Both the position numbers and the translations under genes were made by a program. Under the pieces are notes generated by a model, which was not told where the DNA came from, made no database searches, and saw only the letters and a list, made by a program, of their open reading frames with translations. A stretch of DNA of 64,000 nucleotides from Marinisporobacter balticus (GTDB lineage Bacteria > Bacillota > Clostridia > Peptostreptococcales > Thermotaleaceae). The stretch lies in NCBI RefSeq assembly GCF_004345705.1, contig NZ_SLWV01000004.1, forward strand, positions 162,186 to 226,185, read 5' to 3'. This document shows positions 35,899 to 44,425 of the stretch, piece after piece. Positions within the stretch are counted from its first letter, which is position 1. Each line of letters starts with the position of its first letter.

Positions 35899-36882
35899 GT
35901 GAGAAATATATTGCTGTTGGTTTTGGCTGTATTGGTTACAACAATTTTTATTCCGATCATGCTTATACAAAGCTGTGACGTAGCTAAACCGAAGATAGAA
36001 AAACAACCGATTGTGGAAAGTGACAGAGTTGTAAAAGTATATATTCAAGAAACAGGGAAAATCGAAAAACTGGATTTGGAAGAATATATAAAAGGCGTGG
36101 TATCGGGAGAAATGCCTGCAAGTTTTGAAGAGGAAGCTTTGAAAGCACAAGCTGTTGCGGCTAGAAGTTATGCATTATCTAGAATCAATGCATTTGAAAA
36201 AGATGGACATCCAGGACATCCGGGGGCAGAATTATGTGATTCTGTACATTGTCAAGTTTGGCTGTCAAAGGAGAAGTTAGGAAAGTTAAAATCAAAAAAT
36301 TGGATGAAAGATTATTGGCCTAAAATAGAGAAAGCTGTAGACGATACAAAGGGCTTGATTATGACTTATGAAAATAAACCGATTGATCAACCATTGTTTC
36401 ACTCTACGAGTGGAGGAAAAACGGAAAATTCAGAAGATGTTTTTACTGCATGGGTGCCTTATCTTAGGAGTGTAGAAAGTCCATATGAAGAAGAAGCACC
36501 CCACCTTCAAGATACGCAAGAAATTTCAGTTGTGGATTTTATATCAAAAATAAAAAAGAAATACAATGATTGTGATGTGAATCGTTCAAATATAAAAGCA
36601 GATCTAAAGATTTTAGAAAAAAGTGAGGGTGGAAGAATTTTAAAAATGCAAGTAGGAAACAAAGTGCTAACAGGCAGAGAAATAAGAGACCTAATAGGTT
36701 TACGATCAGCTAATTTTAAGATAGCGATTGCAGGCGAAAATTTAACATTTATAACCAATGGATATGGTCATGGGGTAGGGATGAGCCAGTGGGGAGCGAA
36801 TGGAATGGCTAAAAAAGGAAACACTTTTGATGAAATATTAAAACATTATTATCTAGGGGTAGAAATTCATGAAATGGAGTAG
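35899..36882 (+). CDS. spoIID: Stage II sporulation protein D
   Basis: 327 residues from GTG 35899. One N-terminal membrane anchor (about 3-22) is followed by the SpoIID/LytB domain with EEYIKGVVSGEMPASFEEEALKAQ-type start, HSTSGGKTE and YGHGVGMSQWGANGMA. SpoIID is a lytic transglycosylase acting with SpoIIM/SpoIIP during engulfment. Place between murA and spoIIQ is the conserved order. Confidence 0.95.
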   Translation: MRNILLLVLAVLVTTIFIPIMLIQSCDVAKPKIEKQPIVESDRVVKVYIQETGKIEKLDLEEYIKGVVSGEMPASFEEEALKAQAVAARSYALSRINAFEKDGHPGHPGAELCDSVHCQVWLSKEKLGKLKSKNWMKDYWPKIEKAVDDTKGLIMTYENKPIDQPLFHSTSGGKTENSEDVFTAWVPYLRSVESPYEEEAPHLQDTQEISVVDFISKIKKKYNDCDVNRSNIKADLKILEKSEGGRILKMQVGNKVLTGREIRDLIGLRSANFKIAIAGENLTFITNGYGHGVGMSQWGANGMAKKGNTFDEILKHYYLGVEIHEME

Positions 36883-36959
36883 ATGATTTTGAATATTTTA
36901 TTTCAATCTTATGTATGAAATCCATCATAATGGTAAAAATACTAAATGGAGGTGAGTAT

Positions 36960-37739
36960 ATGAGATTGAAAAAATGGGTTTCGAAACATAAAAGCATTTA
37001 TAAACTAATTGATAAGGAAGGTTTTTATATCATTCTTTTTCTGTGCGTATGCATTGTTGCGATAACAGCTACTTGGGTTGCTAAAAAAAATATTGACAAG
37101 ATTGCTACACAGGATTTTAAAATACCATCCCTAGAAGAAAATAAAAGGAACATACATCCTTTTCCTCTAGCGGAAAACATTACAGAGCAACCAGTGATTG
37201 TTGTTGAGGATATTAAAGAAAATGAAGTGCTTACGGATATTGTAGTAAATGAAGCGCCTAAAGTGAAGGCGCAAAAAGTAAAAGCAACACCTATAAAAGA
37301 TATAGTAAAAGAAAAAAAAGAAAATATAAAGAAAGAAATGAAAATGCCTGTGAATGGAAATATTGGAATGAACTATGGGAAGGATACATTAATCTATTCA
37401 AAAACATTAGACCAATATACTACGCACTATGGAATAGATATCATTGCCCCAGAAAGCACACCGGTTACTGCTGTTTTAGCAGGAGAAGTTGTAGAAGTAA
37501 GCAATGACCCTAAGTTAGGCATTATCATTAGCTTATCGCATAATGGAAACATGATCAGCAGATATGCAAACCTTAGTACACATGATTTGGTGAAGGTTGG
37601 GGACTGGGTAGCGGAAGGACAAAAGATCAGTGAGATAGGAAAAAGCGCATTGTTTGAAATACTTGAAGAATCACATCTTCACTTTGAAGTATTAATCGAT
37701 GGAAAAAATGTAGATCCAAATCAATTTTTATATAAGTAA
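36960..37739 (+). CDS. spoIIQ: M23 peptidase-fold engulfment protein SpoIIQ
   Basis: 259 residues from ATG 36960, with GGAGGTG ahead. A short cytoplasmic start, one membrane helix (about 24-43), a Lys/Glu-rich linker, then a LytM/M23 domain. The metal ligands appear intact: H and D of THYGID and the second His of HLHFEV. In B. subtilis SpoIIQ the LytM site is degenerate, whereas clostridial SpoIIQ proteins can keep it. SpoIIQ pairs with SpoIIIAH to bridge forespore and mother cell. The call rests on domain layout plus position after spoIID. Confidence 0.88.
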   Translation: MRLKKWVSKHKSIYKLIDKEGFYIILFLCVCIVAITATWVAKKNIDKIATQDFKIPSLEENKRNIHPFPLAENITEQPVIVVEDIKENEVLTDIVVNEAPKVKAQKVKATPIKDIVKEKKENIKKEMKMPVNGNIGMNYGKDTLIYSKTLDQYTTHYGIDIIAPESTPVTAVLAGEVVEVSNDPKLGIIISLSHNGNMISRYANLSTHDLVKVGDWVAEGQKISEIGKSALFEILEESHLHFEVLIDGKNVDPNQFLYK

Positions 37740-37750
37740 AGACACAGCAT

Positions 37751-37776
37751 AAAACAGGGGGAAACCCCTGTTTTTG
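37751..37776. terminator. Bidirectional terminator between spoIIQ and spoIIID
   Basis: AAAACAGGGG, loop GAAA, CCCCTGTTTT: a perfect stem with A run on the left and T run on the right. It sits 12 bases past spoIIQ and 2 bases past the end of the converging spoIIID, so it can serve both. Confidence 0.92.
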
Positions 37777-37777
37777 T

Positions 37778-38032
37778 CTATTCGTGAATACTTCTATATT
37801 TCATCCTGGTTGCTTTGCCGCCTCTTATATGTCTTTCGGCTTTATTTTTATCAAGTATGTTTTTTACTTGATTTGCAACTAGAGGGTTTATCTTAGGAAG
37901 ACGCTCAGTTACATCCTTATGTACTGTACTTTTGCTGACACCAAAAACTTTTGCGGTTTGGCGAACAGTTGCTTTTTCATTTATAATATATTCAGCTATT
38001 TCCATTGCTCTTTCTTCTATATAATCTTTCAC
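37778..38032 (-). CDS. spoIIID: Sporulation transcription factor SpoIIID, inverted
   Basis: 84 residues, read on the minus strand from GTG 38032, with AAGGGGGG just upstream. The helix-turn-helix reads TVRQTAKVFGVSKSTVHKDV, followed by TERLPKINP and RHIRGGKATRMKY, all as in B. subtilis SpoIIID, a mother-cell DNA-binding regulator of the sigma-E/sigma-K switch. Its neighbours on both sides are on the plus strand. In B. subtilis and in the Clostridia I know it is co-directional with spoIIQ/mbl. Here it converges on spoIIQ and diverges from mbl. Confidence 0.96.
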   Translation of the reverse strand: MKDYIEERAMEIAEYIINEKATVRQTAKVFGVSKSTVHKDVTERLPKINPLVANQVKNILDKNKAERHIRGGKATRMKYRSIHE

Positions 38033-38281
38033 TTGCCTAACCCCCCTTTACTATCAACCCCTTGATAAATACTATGCAATGTGTGTGATCAATAGAACTG
38101 AAAATAAATACTTTGAAAAGATACTGGAAAAATCTTTTAAATTAAAGAGGAATTATAAAATATTTATAGAATATAGTAAAATTGAATGCGACAAATTTAT
38201 TATAAAAAGAACAAAATCTTCTTTTGATATAGAAATAGGAAAAAATCAATACGTAAGTAAAGAGAATGGAAGGAGATCAAA

Positions 38282-39313
38282 ATGTTTGGATTTGGGATGG
38301 AAGTAGGAATCGATTTAGGGACGGCGAGTATTTTGGTATACATTAAGGGCAGGGGAATTGTTTTAAAAGAACCTTCTGTAGTAGCGATTGATAAAAATAC
38401 CAATAAGCTTTTAGCAGTAGGGGAAGAGGCGCGAATGATGCTAGGAAGAACGCCTGGAAATATTGTGGCCATAAGACCGCTAAAAGATGGTGTTATATCA
38501 GATTATGATGTTACAGAAAGAATGCTTCGGTATTTTATACACAAAACATGTGGAAAAAGAAAATTTTTTAAGCCTAAAATTATTGTTTGTGTACCGAGTG
38601 GTGTAACAGAAGTAGAAAAAAGAGCTGCAATAGATGCGACAACAGAAGCGGGTGGGGGAACGACTTATCTCATTGAAGAACCAATCGCTGCAGCAATCGG
38701 TGCAGGACTCGATATAGCGAAGCCGGATGGAAACATGATTGTAGACATTGGTGGAGGAACAGCAGATGTGGCGGTGATTTCATTAGGCGGGGTTGTTGCA
38801 AGTAGATCCATCAAATGTGCAGGAGATACGTTTGACCAAGCGATTGTGAGGTATATGAGAAAAAGACATAATCTTCTCATAGGAGAGCGAACTGCAGAAA
38901 GTTTAAAAATGAATGTTGGAACAGCTTATCCTAGAACAAAGATATTGACCATGGAATGCAGAGGACGCGATTTGGTATCAGGACTTCCAAGAACCATCAA
39001 AGTAACCACAGATGAGATGCTCTATGCATTAGAAGAGCCAGTTATGGCCATTGCTGATGCAGTGCACGCAGTACTTGAGAGAACGCCTCCAGAACTTGCA
39101 GCAGATATAAGTGATAGAGGGATTGTTATGACAGGTGGTGGTTCACTACTAGATGGACTCAATAAGCTTATCGAAGAAAGAACAGGAATCCCTACCTATA
39201 TTGCAGAAGATCCCATTGAATGTGTTGCAAAAGGAACGGGTAAATCTTTAGAATCACTTCATATTTTAGAAAAGAGTATGATGAGCAGTAAAAACTATAG
39301 AAGAAATAGGTAG
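38282..39313 (+). CDS. mbl: Actin-like cell-shape protein MreB/Mbl
   Basis: 343 residues. Actin-fold phosphate motifs GIDLGTASILVY, IVDIGGGTADVAVISLGG and the adenosine motif VMTGGGSLL are present, and the short N-terminal MFGFGMEVG is Mbl-like. It guides lateral wall synthesis. AAGGAG precedes ATG 38282. The place next to spoIIID and the flgF/flgG pair supports Mbl over MreB. Confidence 0.93.
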   Translation: MFGFGMEVGIDLGTASILVYIKGRGIVLKEPSVVAIDKNTNKLLAVGEEARMMLGRTPGNIVAIRPLKDGVISDYDVTERMLRYFIHKTCGKRKFFKPKIIVCVPSGVTEVEKRAAIDATTEAGGGTTYLIEEPIAAAIGAGLDIAKPDGNMIVDIGGGTADVAVISLGGVVASRSIKCAGDTFDQAIVRYMRKRHNLLIGERTAESLKMNVGTAYPRTKILTMECRGRDLVSGLPRTIKVTTDEMLYALEEPVMAIADAVHAVLERTPPELAADISDRGIVMTGGGSLLDGLNKLIEERTGIPTYIAEDPIECVAKGTGKSLESLHILEKSMMSSKNYRRNR

Positions 39314-39347
39314 GAAAAAAGCAGGATCACATGAATCCTGCTTTTTT
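39313..39347 (+). terminator. Intrinsic terminator after mbl
   Basis: AGCAGGAT and ATCCTGCT arms with A and T runs extending the stem. Confidence 0.88.
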
Positions 39348-39441
39348 TCTACTTATTTTTAAATTTATTTTAAAGTTTATCTATATAAATGTCGATACAG
39401 TACTAAGGACTAATTGTACACAAATGAAGGAGTGACAATAT

Positions 39442-40515
39442 ATGCTCAGGGGGCTTTATACAGCAACATCTGCCATGCAGACAAACAATAGAAAATTAGA
39501 TGTCGTTACCAATAATATTGCAAATATCAATACAGTAGGCTATAAAAAAGATTTAGTGGTATCTGAGTCTTTTCCAGAGACTTTGATTAAGAAGATCAAT
39601 GCACCTATGGATTTTTCAAATACAGAACTTTTTAAAGGTGTTGAAGTAAAAAATGAGAATGGGCTATATGAAATCAATACAACAGCAGGCTTTTTTAGAG
39701 TAAAGACACCCAATGGAAACAGTTATCAAAAAGGATTAAAATTTACAGTGAATGAAGATGGATACCTGAGCACATACAATAAACACATAAACGGCGAGAT
39801 TGATACAAAAGCAGGTTATTTGGTACTGGGAAATAGAGGACCTATAAGAGCAGGTGATGGCGCACTAGAGGTGAATGATCGGGGACAAGTTCTTGTAGAT
39901 GGAAATATTGTAGATAATTTGGTGATGCCCGTACCACCGAATGTAATTGGAACGCTCAATTCAGGAGTAAGACTTGATCAGGTATATGTAAATTATGGAC
40001 AAGGGCAACTGTATCAAACAAGTAATAATTTAGATTTGGCGATAAAAGGTAATGGTTTTTTTCAAGTACAAACACCAGATGGCATACAGTATACAAGAGA
40101 TGGAAGCTTTCAAATAAATAGTAAAAAAGAACTGGTTACGCTAGATGGATATAATGTTATGGGAGAAGACGGCCCCATTACTATTGAAGGATCAGATATT
40201 GCCATTAATGAATTAGGAGAAATCATAGTCGATGAACAATATTGGGACACAATAAAAAGTGTTGACCTAGAAAATATGAAGGATTTAAGAAAAGAAGCAA
40301 GCAATATGTACAGAATGACAGAAGGTACAGAAGCCAAAGAAAAGCCATTTACAGGAATTATTCAACAAGGATTTTTAGAAAAATCCAATGTGGATGCCGT
40401 AAAAGAAATGGTAGAGATGATGAGTATTTTTAGAAATTATGAAACAGGACAAAAACTTGTAAAAGCTTATGATGATACACTAGGAAAGGCTGTAAATGAT
40501 ATAGGAAGAGTATAA
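39442..40515 (+). CDS. flhO: Flagellar basal-body rod protein (FlgF/FlhO type)
   Basis: 357 residues. The N-terminal LYTATSAMQTNNRKLDVVTNNIANINTVGYKKD is the rod/hook family signature, and the central NNLDLAIKGNGFFQVQTPDG and C-terminal EMVEMMSIFRNYETGQKLVKAYD are also typical. It is longer than FlgG because of an insertion at about 50-140. Forms part of the proximal/distal rod. In B. subtilis flhO-flhP follow mbl, as here. Confidence 0.92.
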   Translation: MLRGLYTATSAMQTNNRKLDVVTNNIANINTVGYKKDLVVSESFPETLIKKINAPMDFSNTELFKGVEVKNENGLYEINTTAGFFRVKTPNGNSYQKGLKFTVNEDGYLSTYNKHINGEIDTKAGYLVLGNRGPIRAGDGALEVNDRGQVLVDGNIVDNLVMPVPPNVIGTLNSGVRLDQVYVNYGQGQLYQTSNNLDLAIKGNGFFQVQTPDGIQYTRDGSFQINSKKELVTLDGYNVMGEDGPITIEGSDIAINELGEIIVDEQYWDTIKSVDLENMKDLRKEASNMYRMTEGTEAKEKPFTGIIQQGFLEKSNVDAVKEMVEMMSIFRNYETGQKLVKAYDDTLGKAVNDIGRV

Positions 40516-40612
40516 TTTTTGTTAATACTTCTTCTCTTCCATAAGAAATACTTGAAAGGCGCTATGAATGGTTAACAAAAATTATAGGATTAGATGAAAA
40601 GGAGGAAACAAT

Positions 40613-41404
40613 ATGCGCGCACTGTGGACGGCTGCATCGGGGATGAAAGCACAGCAACTAAATGTAGATACTATATCTAACAACTTAGCGAATGTAAACA
40701 CTACGGGATATAAAAAGCAAAGAGTTGAATTTAAAGACCTTTTATATGAACAAATGACAAGCAAAAGTATAAATGAAGGACAAGGAAGACCTGTAAACTT
40801 AGAAATCGGTTATGGGGTAATGCCAATGGCAACCCTTCGCTCCTTTGGAAAAGGAAACCTTGAACAAACAGATAGGGATCTAGATTTTGCCATAGATGGC
40901 GATGGATTTTTCACAGTACGGGATGAAAATGACAATCTATTCTATACAAAGGATGGAAGTTTTAAATTAAGCGTAGATGGTGATGAAGGAAGACTTGTAA
41001 CATCAGAAGGATATTATGTACAAGCAGAGGGCGGAGATATAGAATTAGATGGAGAAGTAAAGGAAATCGCTGTCGCTTCTAATGGTATGATCAATATAAA
41101 AATGAAAGGTGAGGAGGAATGGGAAGAACTAGGGCAGATGGATCTAGTAAGATTCGTAAATCCAGCAGGACTTGAGTCGCTAGGACAAAACCTTTATAAA
41201 GCAACAACAGCATCAGGAGAAGCCATTGAAGCCGAAGAAGGAGATGCAGGTAGTGTAAAACAAAAGTTTTTGGAAAGCTCAAACGTATCTGTTGTAGAGG
41301 AAATGGTAAAACTGATCACTGCGCAAAGAGCCTATGAAATCAATTCTAAATCTATTCAAACAGCAGACCAGATGTTAGAGCAGGCAAATAATCTAAGAAG
41401 ATAA
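40613..41404 (+). CDS. flgG: Flagellar basal-body rod protein FlgG (FlhP type)
   Basis: 263 residues, the normal FlgG length. WTAASGMKAQQLNVDTISNNLANVNTTGYKK at the start, DLDFAIDGDGFFTV in the middle and EEMVKLITAQRAYEINSKSIQTADQML at the end. Distal rod protein. AAAGGAGG precedes ATG 40613. Paralogue of the gene before it. Confidence 0.94.
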   Translation: MRALWTAASGMKAQQLNVDTISNNLANVNTTGYKKQRVEFKDLLYEQMTSKSINEGQGRPVNLEIGYGVMPMATLRSFGKGNLEQTDRDLDFAIDGDGFFTVRDENDNLFYTKDGSFKLSVDGDEGRLVTSEGYYVQAEGGDIELDGEVKEIAVASNGMINIKMKGEEEWEELGQMDLVRFVNPAGLESLGQNLYKATTASGEAIEAEEGDAGSVKQKFLESSNVSVVEEMVKLITAQRAYEINSKSIQTADQMLEQANNLRR

Positions 41405-41462
41405 AATATAAAAAGAACGTTCATACCTGATAACTTTTGAAAAAACTAAACTTCATTCCATG

Positions 41463-41523
41463 AAAAAAACTAAACCTTCAAAACTCGCTACGCTCAAACA
41501 GTGAAGGTTCTTAACGTTTTTTC
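41463..41523 (+). terminator. Large terminator hairpin after flgG
   Basis: AACCTTCA (41473-41480) pairs with TGAAGGTT (41502-41509), with A7 and T6 tracts outside. The 21-base loop contains CTCGCTACGCTC, a phrase that resembles repeated elements of clostridial genomes. Confidence 0.65.
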
Positions 41524-41597
41524 CATTACATTTCAGCAAGTTTTTTTACAAAAGTTATCAAAAGGTATTCTCAAATCTTTTTATATTTTATAGTTGA
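41521..41597 (+). repeat. Dispersed intergenic repeat, copy B
   Basis: Matches 32853-32923 with small indels; both copies follow a terminator at the 3' end of an operon. Confidence 0.6.
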
Positions 41598-41630
41598 AGA
41601 ATGAAATGTAAAACAAGGAGTTGAACTACC

Positions 41631-41972
41631 ATGAATATTAATCCGATTTCAGCATCTACTATCAATAAATCCCAATACGAAAAAAGCAAGGTAGAAGATA
41701 ATGCTTTTGAAAAAATATTTGAACAAGCAAAAGATTCAAAAGATGAAGAAAAACTAAAAGATGCTTGTAGACAATTTGAATCCGTGTTTATGAACATGCT
41801 CATGAAGAATATGAGAAATACCATTCATGATGATGGGATTATGGAGAAGAGTTATGCACGAGAAATGTTTGAAGGCATGCTAGATGAAAAAATTGCAGAT
41901 GAAGCATCAAAAGGCGAGGGGATGGGACTTGCTCAGCAAATGTATAAGCAGCTTGCTAAGCATATGAAATAA
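41631..41972 (+). CDS. flgJ: FlgJ-type rod-binding protein
   Basis: 113 residues, only the rod-binding domain (about 40-110: DACRQFESVFMNMLMKNMR and YAREMFEGMLDEKIADEAS). The muramidase domain of Gram-negative FlgJ is absent, as usual in Firmicutes. It probably caps or chaperones rod assembly. Follows the rod genes flhO and flgG. Confidence 0.9.
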   Translation: MNINPISASTINKSQYEKSKVEDNAFEKIFEQAKDSKDEEKLKDACRQFESVFMNMLMKNMRNTIHDDGIMEKSYAREMFEGMLDEKIADEASKGEGMGLAQQMYKQLAKHMK

Positions 41973-42125
41973 ACAAAAGTCAGTGATGAAAGTCAGTAGC
42001 TTTGATAAATATGGTATTTTACAAAACAGTAGTAATATTTTACTACCATTTTCGATGTTGTAAAAGATTTTTCAAAATGATAAAATATAGATAATGAAGA
42101 TAGAAATTAAAATGGTGGTGAACAT

Positions 42126-42425
42126 ATGGATAAAGAAATGAAACAAATGCTTGAGATGATGTTTAACAAACTAGATAAAATAGAATCAAAAGTAGATAAT
42201 CTAGAATCAAAAGTAGATAATCTAGAATCAAAAGTAGATAATCTAGAATCAAAAGTAAATAATCTAGAATCAAAAGTAAATAATCTAGAATCAAAAGTAG
42301 ATAATCTAGAGAAAATAGTAAAAGAAGTAAAAGATGATCAAGAAGCTATAAAAAAATATATCTATACATCTGTTGAAGATGACCATAAGTTTATACAAAA
42401 ATTAAGAAAAGTTGCAAGTGAATAA
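42126..42425 (+). CDS. Small coiled-coil protein with exact heptad repeats
   Basis: 99 residues. After a short start, six consecutive copies of the heptad I/L-E-S-K-V-D/N-N (about residues 19-60) make an ideal parallel coiled coil, followed by a Lys/Asp-rich tail with KKYIYTSVEDDHKFIQKL. No signal peptide or membrane segment. GGTGG precedes ATG 42126, and a terminator follows, so it is a separate unit. Function unknown; short proteins with this kind of tail occur in Clostridia. Confidence 0.75.
   Translation: MDKEMKQMLEMMFNKLDKIESKVDNLESKVDNLESKVDNLESKVNNLESKVNNLESKVDNLEKIVKEVKDDQEAIKKYIYTSVEDDHKFIQKLRKVASE
42183..42308 (+). repeat. 21-bp tandem repeat, six copies, coding for heptads
   Basis: Six in-phase 21-base units (GAATCAAAAGTAGATAATCT plus A), differing only by GAT/AAT at one codon. 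Each unit encodes one heptad. Confidence 0.92.
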
Positions 42426-42436
42426 TGAACAATATA

Positions 42437-42473
42437 AAAGAGTCGATAAGCTATACAAATCGACTCTTTTTTG
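42437..42473 (+). terminator. Intrinsic terminator after coiled-coil gene
   Basis: AAAGAGTCGA pairs with TCGACTCTTT, then a T run. Confidence 0.88.
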
Positions 42474-42523
42474 TATGGGGTTTTAATTATATTTTACATT
42501 TCTATTAAACAATTTATAATTTG

Positions 42524-42552
42524 TTGATTAATAATGTAAGTTGCTGTAAAAT
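42524..42552 (+). promoter_or_regulatory. Predicted promoter of fabZ
   Basis: TTGATT (42524-42529), 17-base spacer, TAAAAT (42547-42552). Confidence 0.4.
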
Positions 42553-42616
42553 AAAATAGTTAGAGTCTAAAATATTAAAAAAAAAATTGTAATCAACTAC
42601 AAAGGAGAATAAACAT

Positions 42617-43048
42617 ATGTTAAATAATATAGAAATTCAAAAAATTATCCCACACAGATATCCATTTTTATTAGTAGACAAAATCATTGAAATGGAACCA
42701 GGGAAAAAAGCAGTAGGCATAAAAAATGTAACCATCAATGAACCGTTTTTTCAAGGACATTTTCCAGGTAAACCTATTATGCCAGGGGTACTTCTAATAG
42801 AAGCATTGGCACAGGTAGGTGCAGTGGCAGTACTCTCAATGGAAGAATATAAAGGAAAGCTTGCTGTATTAACAGGAATCGAAAATGTGAAATTTAGAAG
42901 ACAAGTCGTACCTGGAGATACATTAAAACTAGAGGTCGAGATGGTAACATTAAGACGTGGCATGGGAAAAGGAGAAGCTGTAGCTTATGTTGGCGATGAA
43001 GTGGCTTGTAAGGCGACAATTAAGTTTGCGGTGGTAGAGCAGGAATAA
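42617..43048 (+). CDS. fabZ: 3-hydroxyacyl-ACP dehydratase FabZ
   Basis: 143 residues, hotdog fold. The catalytic His48 (GHFPGKPIMPG) and Glu62 (LLIEALAQ) are present, as is HRYPFLLVD at the start. Removes water from 3-hydroxyacyl-ACP in fatty acid synthesis. It also closes the mbl-flhO-flhP block in B. subtilis (ywpB). The polysaccharide cluster begins 40 bases later. Confidence 0.96.
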   Translation: MLNNIEIQKIIPHRYPFLLVDKIIEMEPGKKAVGIKNVTINEPFFQGHFPGKPIMPGVLLIEALAQVGAVAVLSMEEYKGKLAVLTGIENVKFRRQVVPGDTLKLEVEMVTLRRGMGKGEAVAYVGDEVACKATIKFAVVEQE

Positions 43049-43088
43049 TATGAAAATTAATACATACAAATAGAGTGGAGGAAAAAGA

Positions 43089-44387
43089 ATGGAACAACAA
43101 AATCAATATGATGAAATTAGCTTAAGAGAACTGATAGAAGCATTACTAAGACAAAGAAAACTAATTATAGGGGTCACACTAGCATGTTTACTTACCTCAT
43201 TTGTTGTAAGCTTTTTCATACTAGATCCAGTGTATGAATCAAAGGCAACACTGATCGCTTCGGGTATAAGTAAACAATTAACACAACAAGAAGAAGGGGT
43301 TAAAGGATTCTTAGATGGAATGGTACAATATCCTGAAATGAGTATAGAAACTTATAAACAACAGATTAATAACCCACATGTACTTCAGCAGACAATCGAT
43401 GAATTAAAGCTAGATCAATTAAAAATAACAAGAAGAAGTCTGCAAAATATGGTAAGTTTAGAAAATATAAAAGACACGAACTTAATTAATATAAATGTAA
43501 CATATACAGACAAAAAAGTAGCTACAGATATTGCAAATACCATAGCTAAAAAATTTACTGAATTTGTATCAAACAATGCAAATATACAATACACAAAATC
43601 ATCAGATTTTATGAAGGGTCAGTTAGGATTAGAGAAAGAAAACTTAGATCAAGTATTAGTAGAGTATAAAAATTATATGGCAAAACCAAGAGGAAAAAAC
43701 GAATTAGAAAAAGAAGTAGATTCAAAATTAGAACTTATCACAAAATACAAGACGGATTTAGTAGATGCACAAATACAAGAAAAAAAAATAAGTGCTGCGC
43801 TTAGCGTAGCAGAGAATGCGCTAACAAATACTCCTGATAAAATGACATTAAAGAAAGCTTTATCAGATGATGCATATTTAGCACAAGTCATTAAGGATGA
43901 TACAGGAAAAGATGCAAAAGAATTATATGGGGTGCAAGTTACAACAGAAGAAACTAATGAAGCATATATAGAATTAAGAAAACAGATTGATTTGTTGAAA
44001 ATAGAATTAGCAAAAACGAGTTCAGCAAAAAACAATCTTAAAAATTTAGTTTCAAGTATGCAAAAAGAATTAGAAAATCTTCAAGTAAATTTAGCTGAAA
44101 AACAACATGAAGAACAAACCATTACACAAAAAGTAGAAATCGCACAAAATACCTACAATGCTTTCGTGGAAAAGTTTGAAGAAACAAGAATAGCAAAATC
44201 TTCAACAATTGGAGATTTAACGATCAGTGTTCTTTCAGCAGCAGTAGAGCCACTAGAACCAGTAGGACCTAGAAAAATGTTGAATATGGCTATAGCTGGA
44301 GTGTTAGGAATTATGATGGGGGTATTTTTAGCATTCGCTAGAGAATATTGGAAAAGTTCAGCAGTTACCAATAAAAAGGTAGCATAA
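43089..44387 (+). CDS. wzz: Wzz-type polysaccharide chain-length regulator
   Basis: 432 residues with membrane helices at both ends (about 28-48 and 395-415) and a long external coiled coil between (about 170-370), the Wzz/PCP layout. The N-terminal DEISLRELIEALLRQRK and the Pro-rich PLEPVGPRKML before the last helix are family marks. No tyrosine kinase domain is fused. It sets glycan chain length with the polymerase at 58 kb. GGAGGAAA precedes the start. Confidence 0.9.
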   Translation: MEQQNQYDEISLRELIEALLRQRKLIIGVTLACLLTSFVVSFFILDPVYESKATLIASGISKQLTQQEEGVKGFLDGMVQYPEMSIETYKQQINNPHVLQQTIDELKLDQLKITRRSLQNMVSLENIKDTNLININVTYTDKKVATDIANTIAKKFTEFVSNNANIQYTKSSDFMKGQLGLEKENLDQVLVEYKNYMAKPRGKNELEKEVDSKLELITKYKTDLVDAQIQEKKISAALSVAENALTNTPDKMTLKKALSDDAYLAQVIKDDTGKDAKELYGVQVTTEETNEAYIELRKQIDLLKIELAKTSSAKNNLKNLVSSMQKELENLQVNLAEKQHEEQTITQKVEIAQNTYNAFVEKFEETRIAKSSTIGDLTISVLSAAVEPLEPVGPRKMLNMAIAGVLGIMMGVFLAFAREYWKSSAVTNKKVA

Positions 44388-44425
44388 AGCATAGAATTGA
44401 TTTTAGATAATGTTTGGAGGTACTT

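Noticed and set aside
38079..38306. 75-codon plus-strand ORF before mbl
   Set aside because: No ribosome site, overlaps the mbl ribosome site and start by 25 bases, and its last residues are just mbl read out of frame. Kept as non-coding divergent promoter region.
42029..42046. Hairpin after flgJ as a terminator
   Set aside because: Seven-bp AT-rich stem without a T tract; not convincing.
42183..42308. CRISPR-like array
   Set aside because: The 21-base units are contiguous with no spacers and encode heptads in frame.
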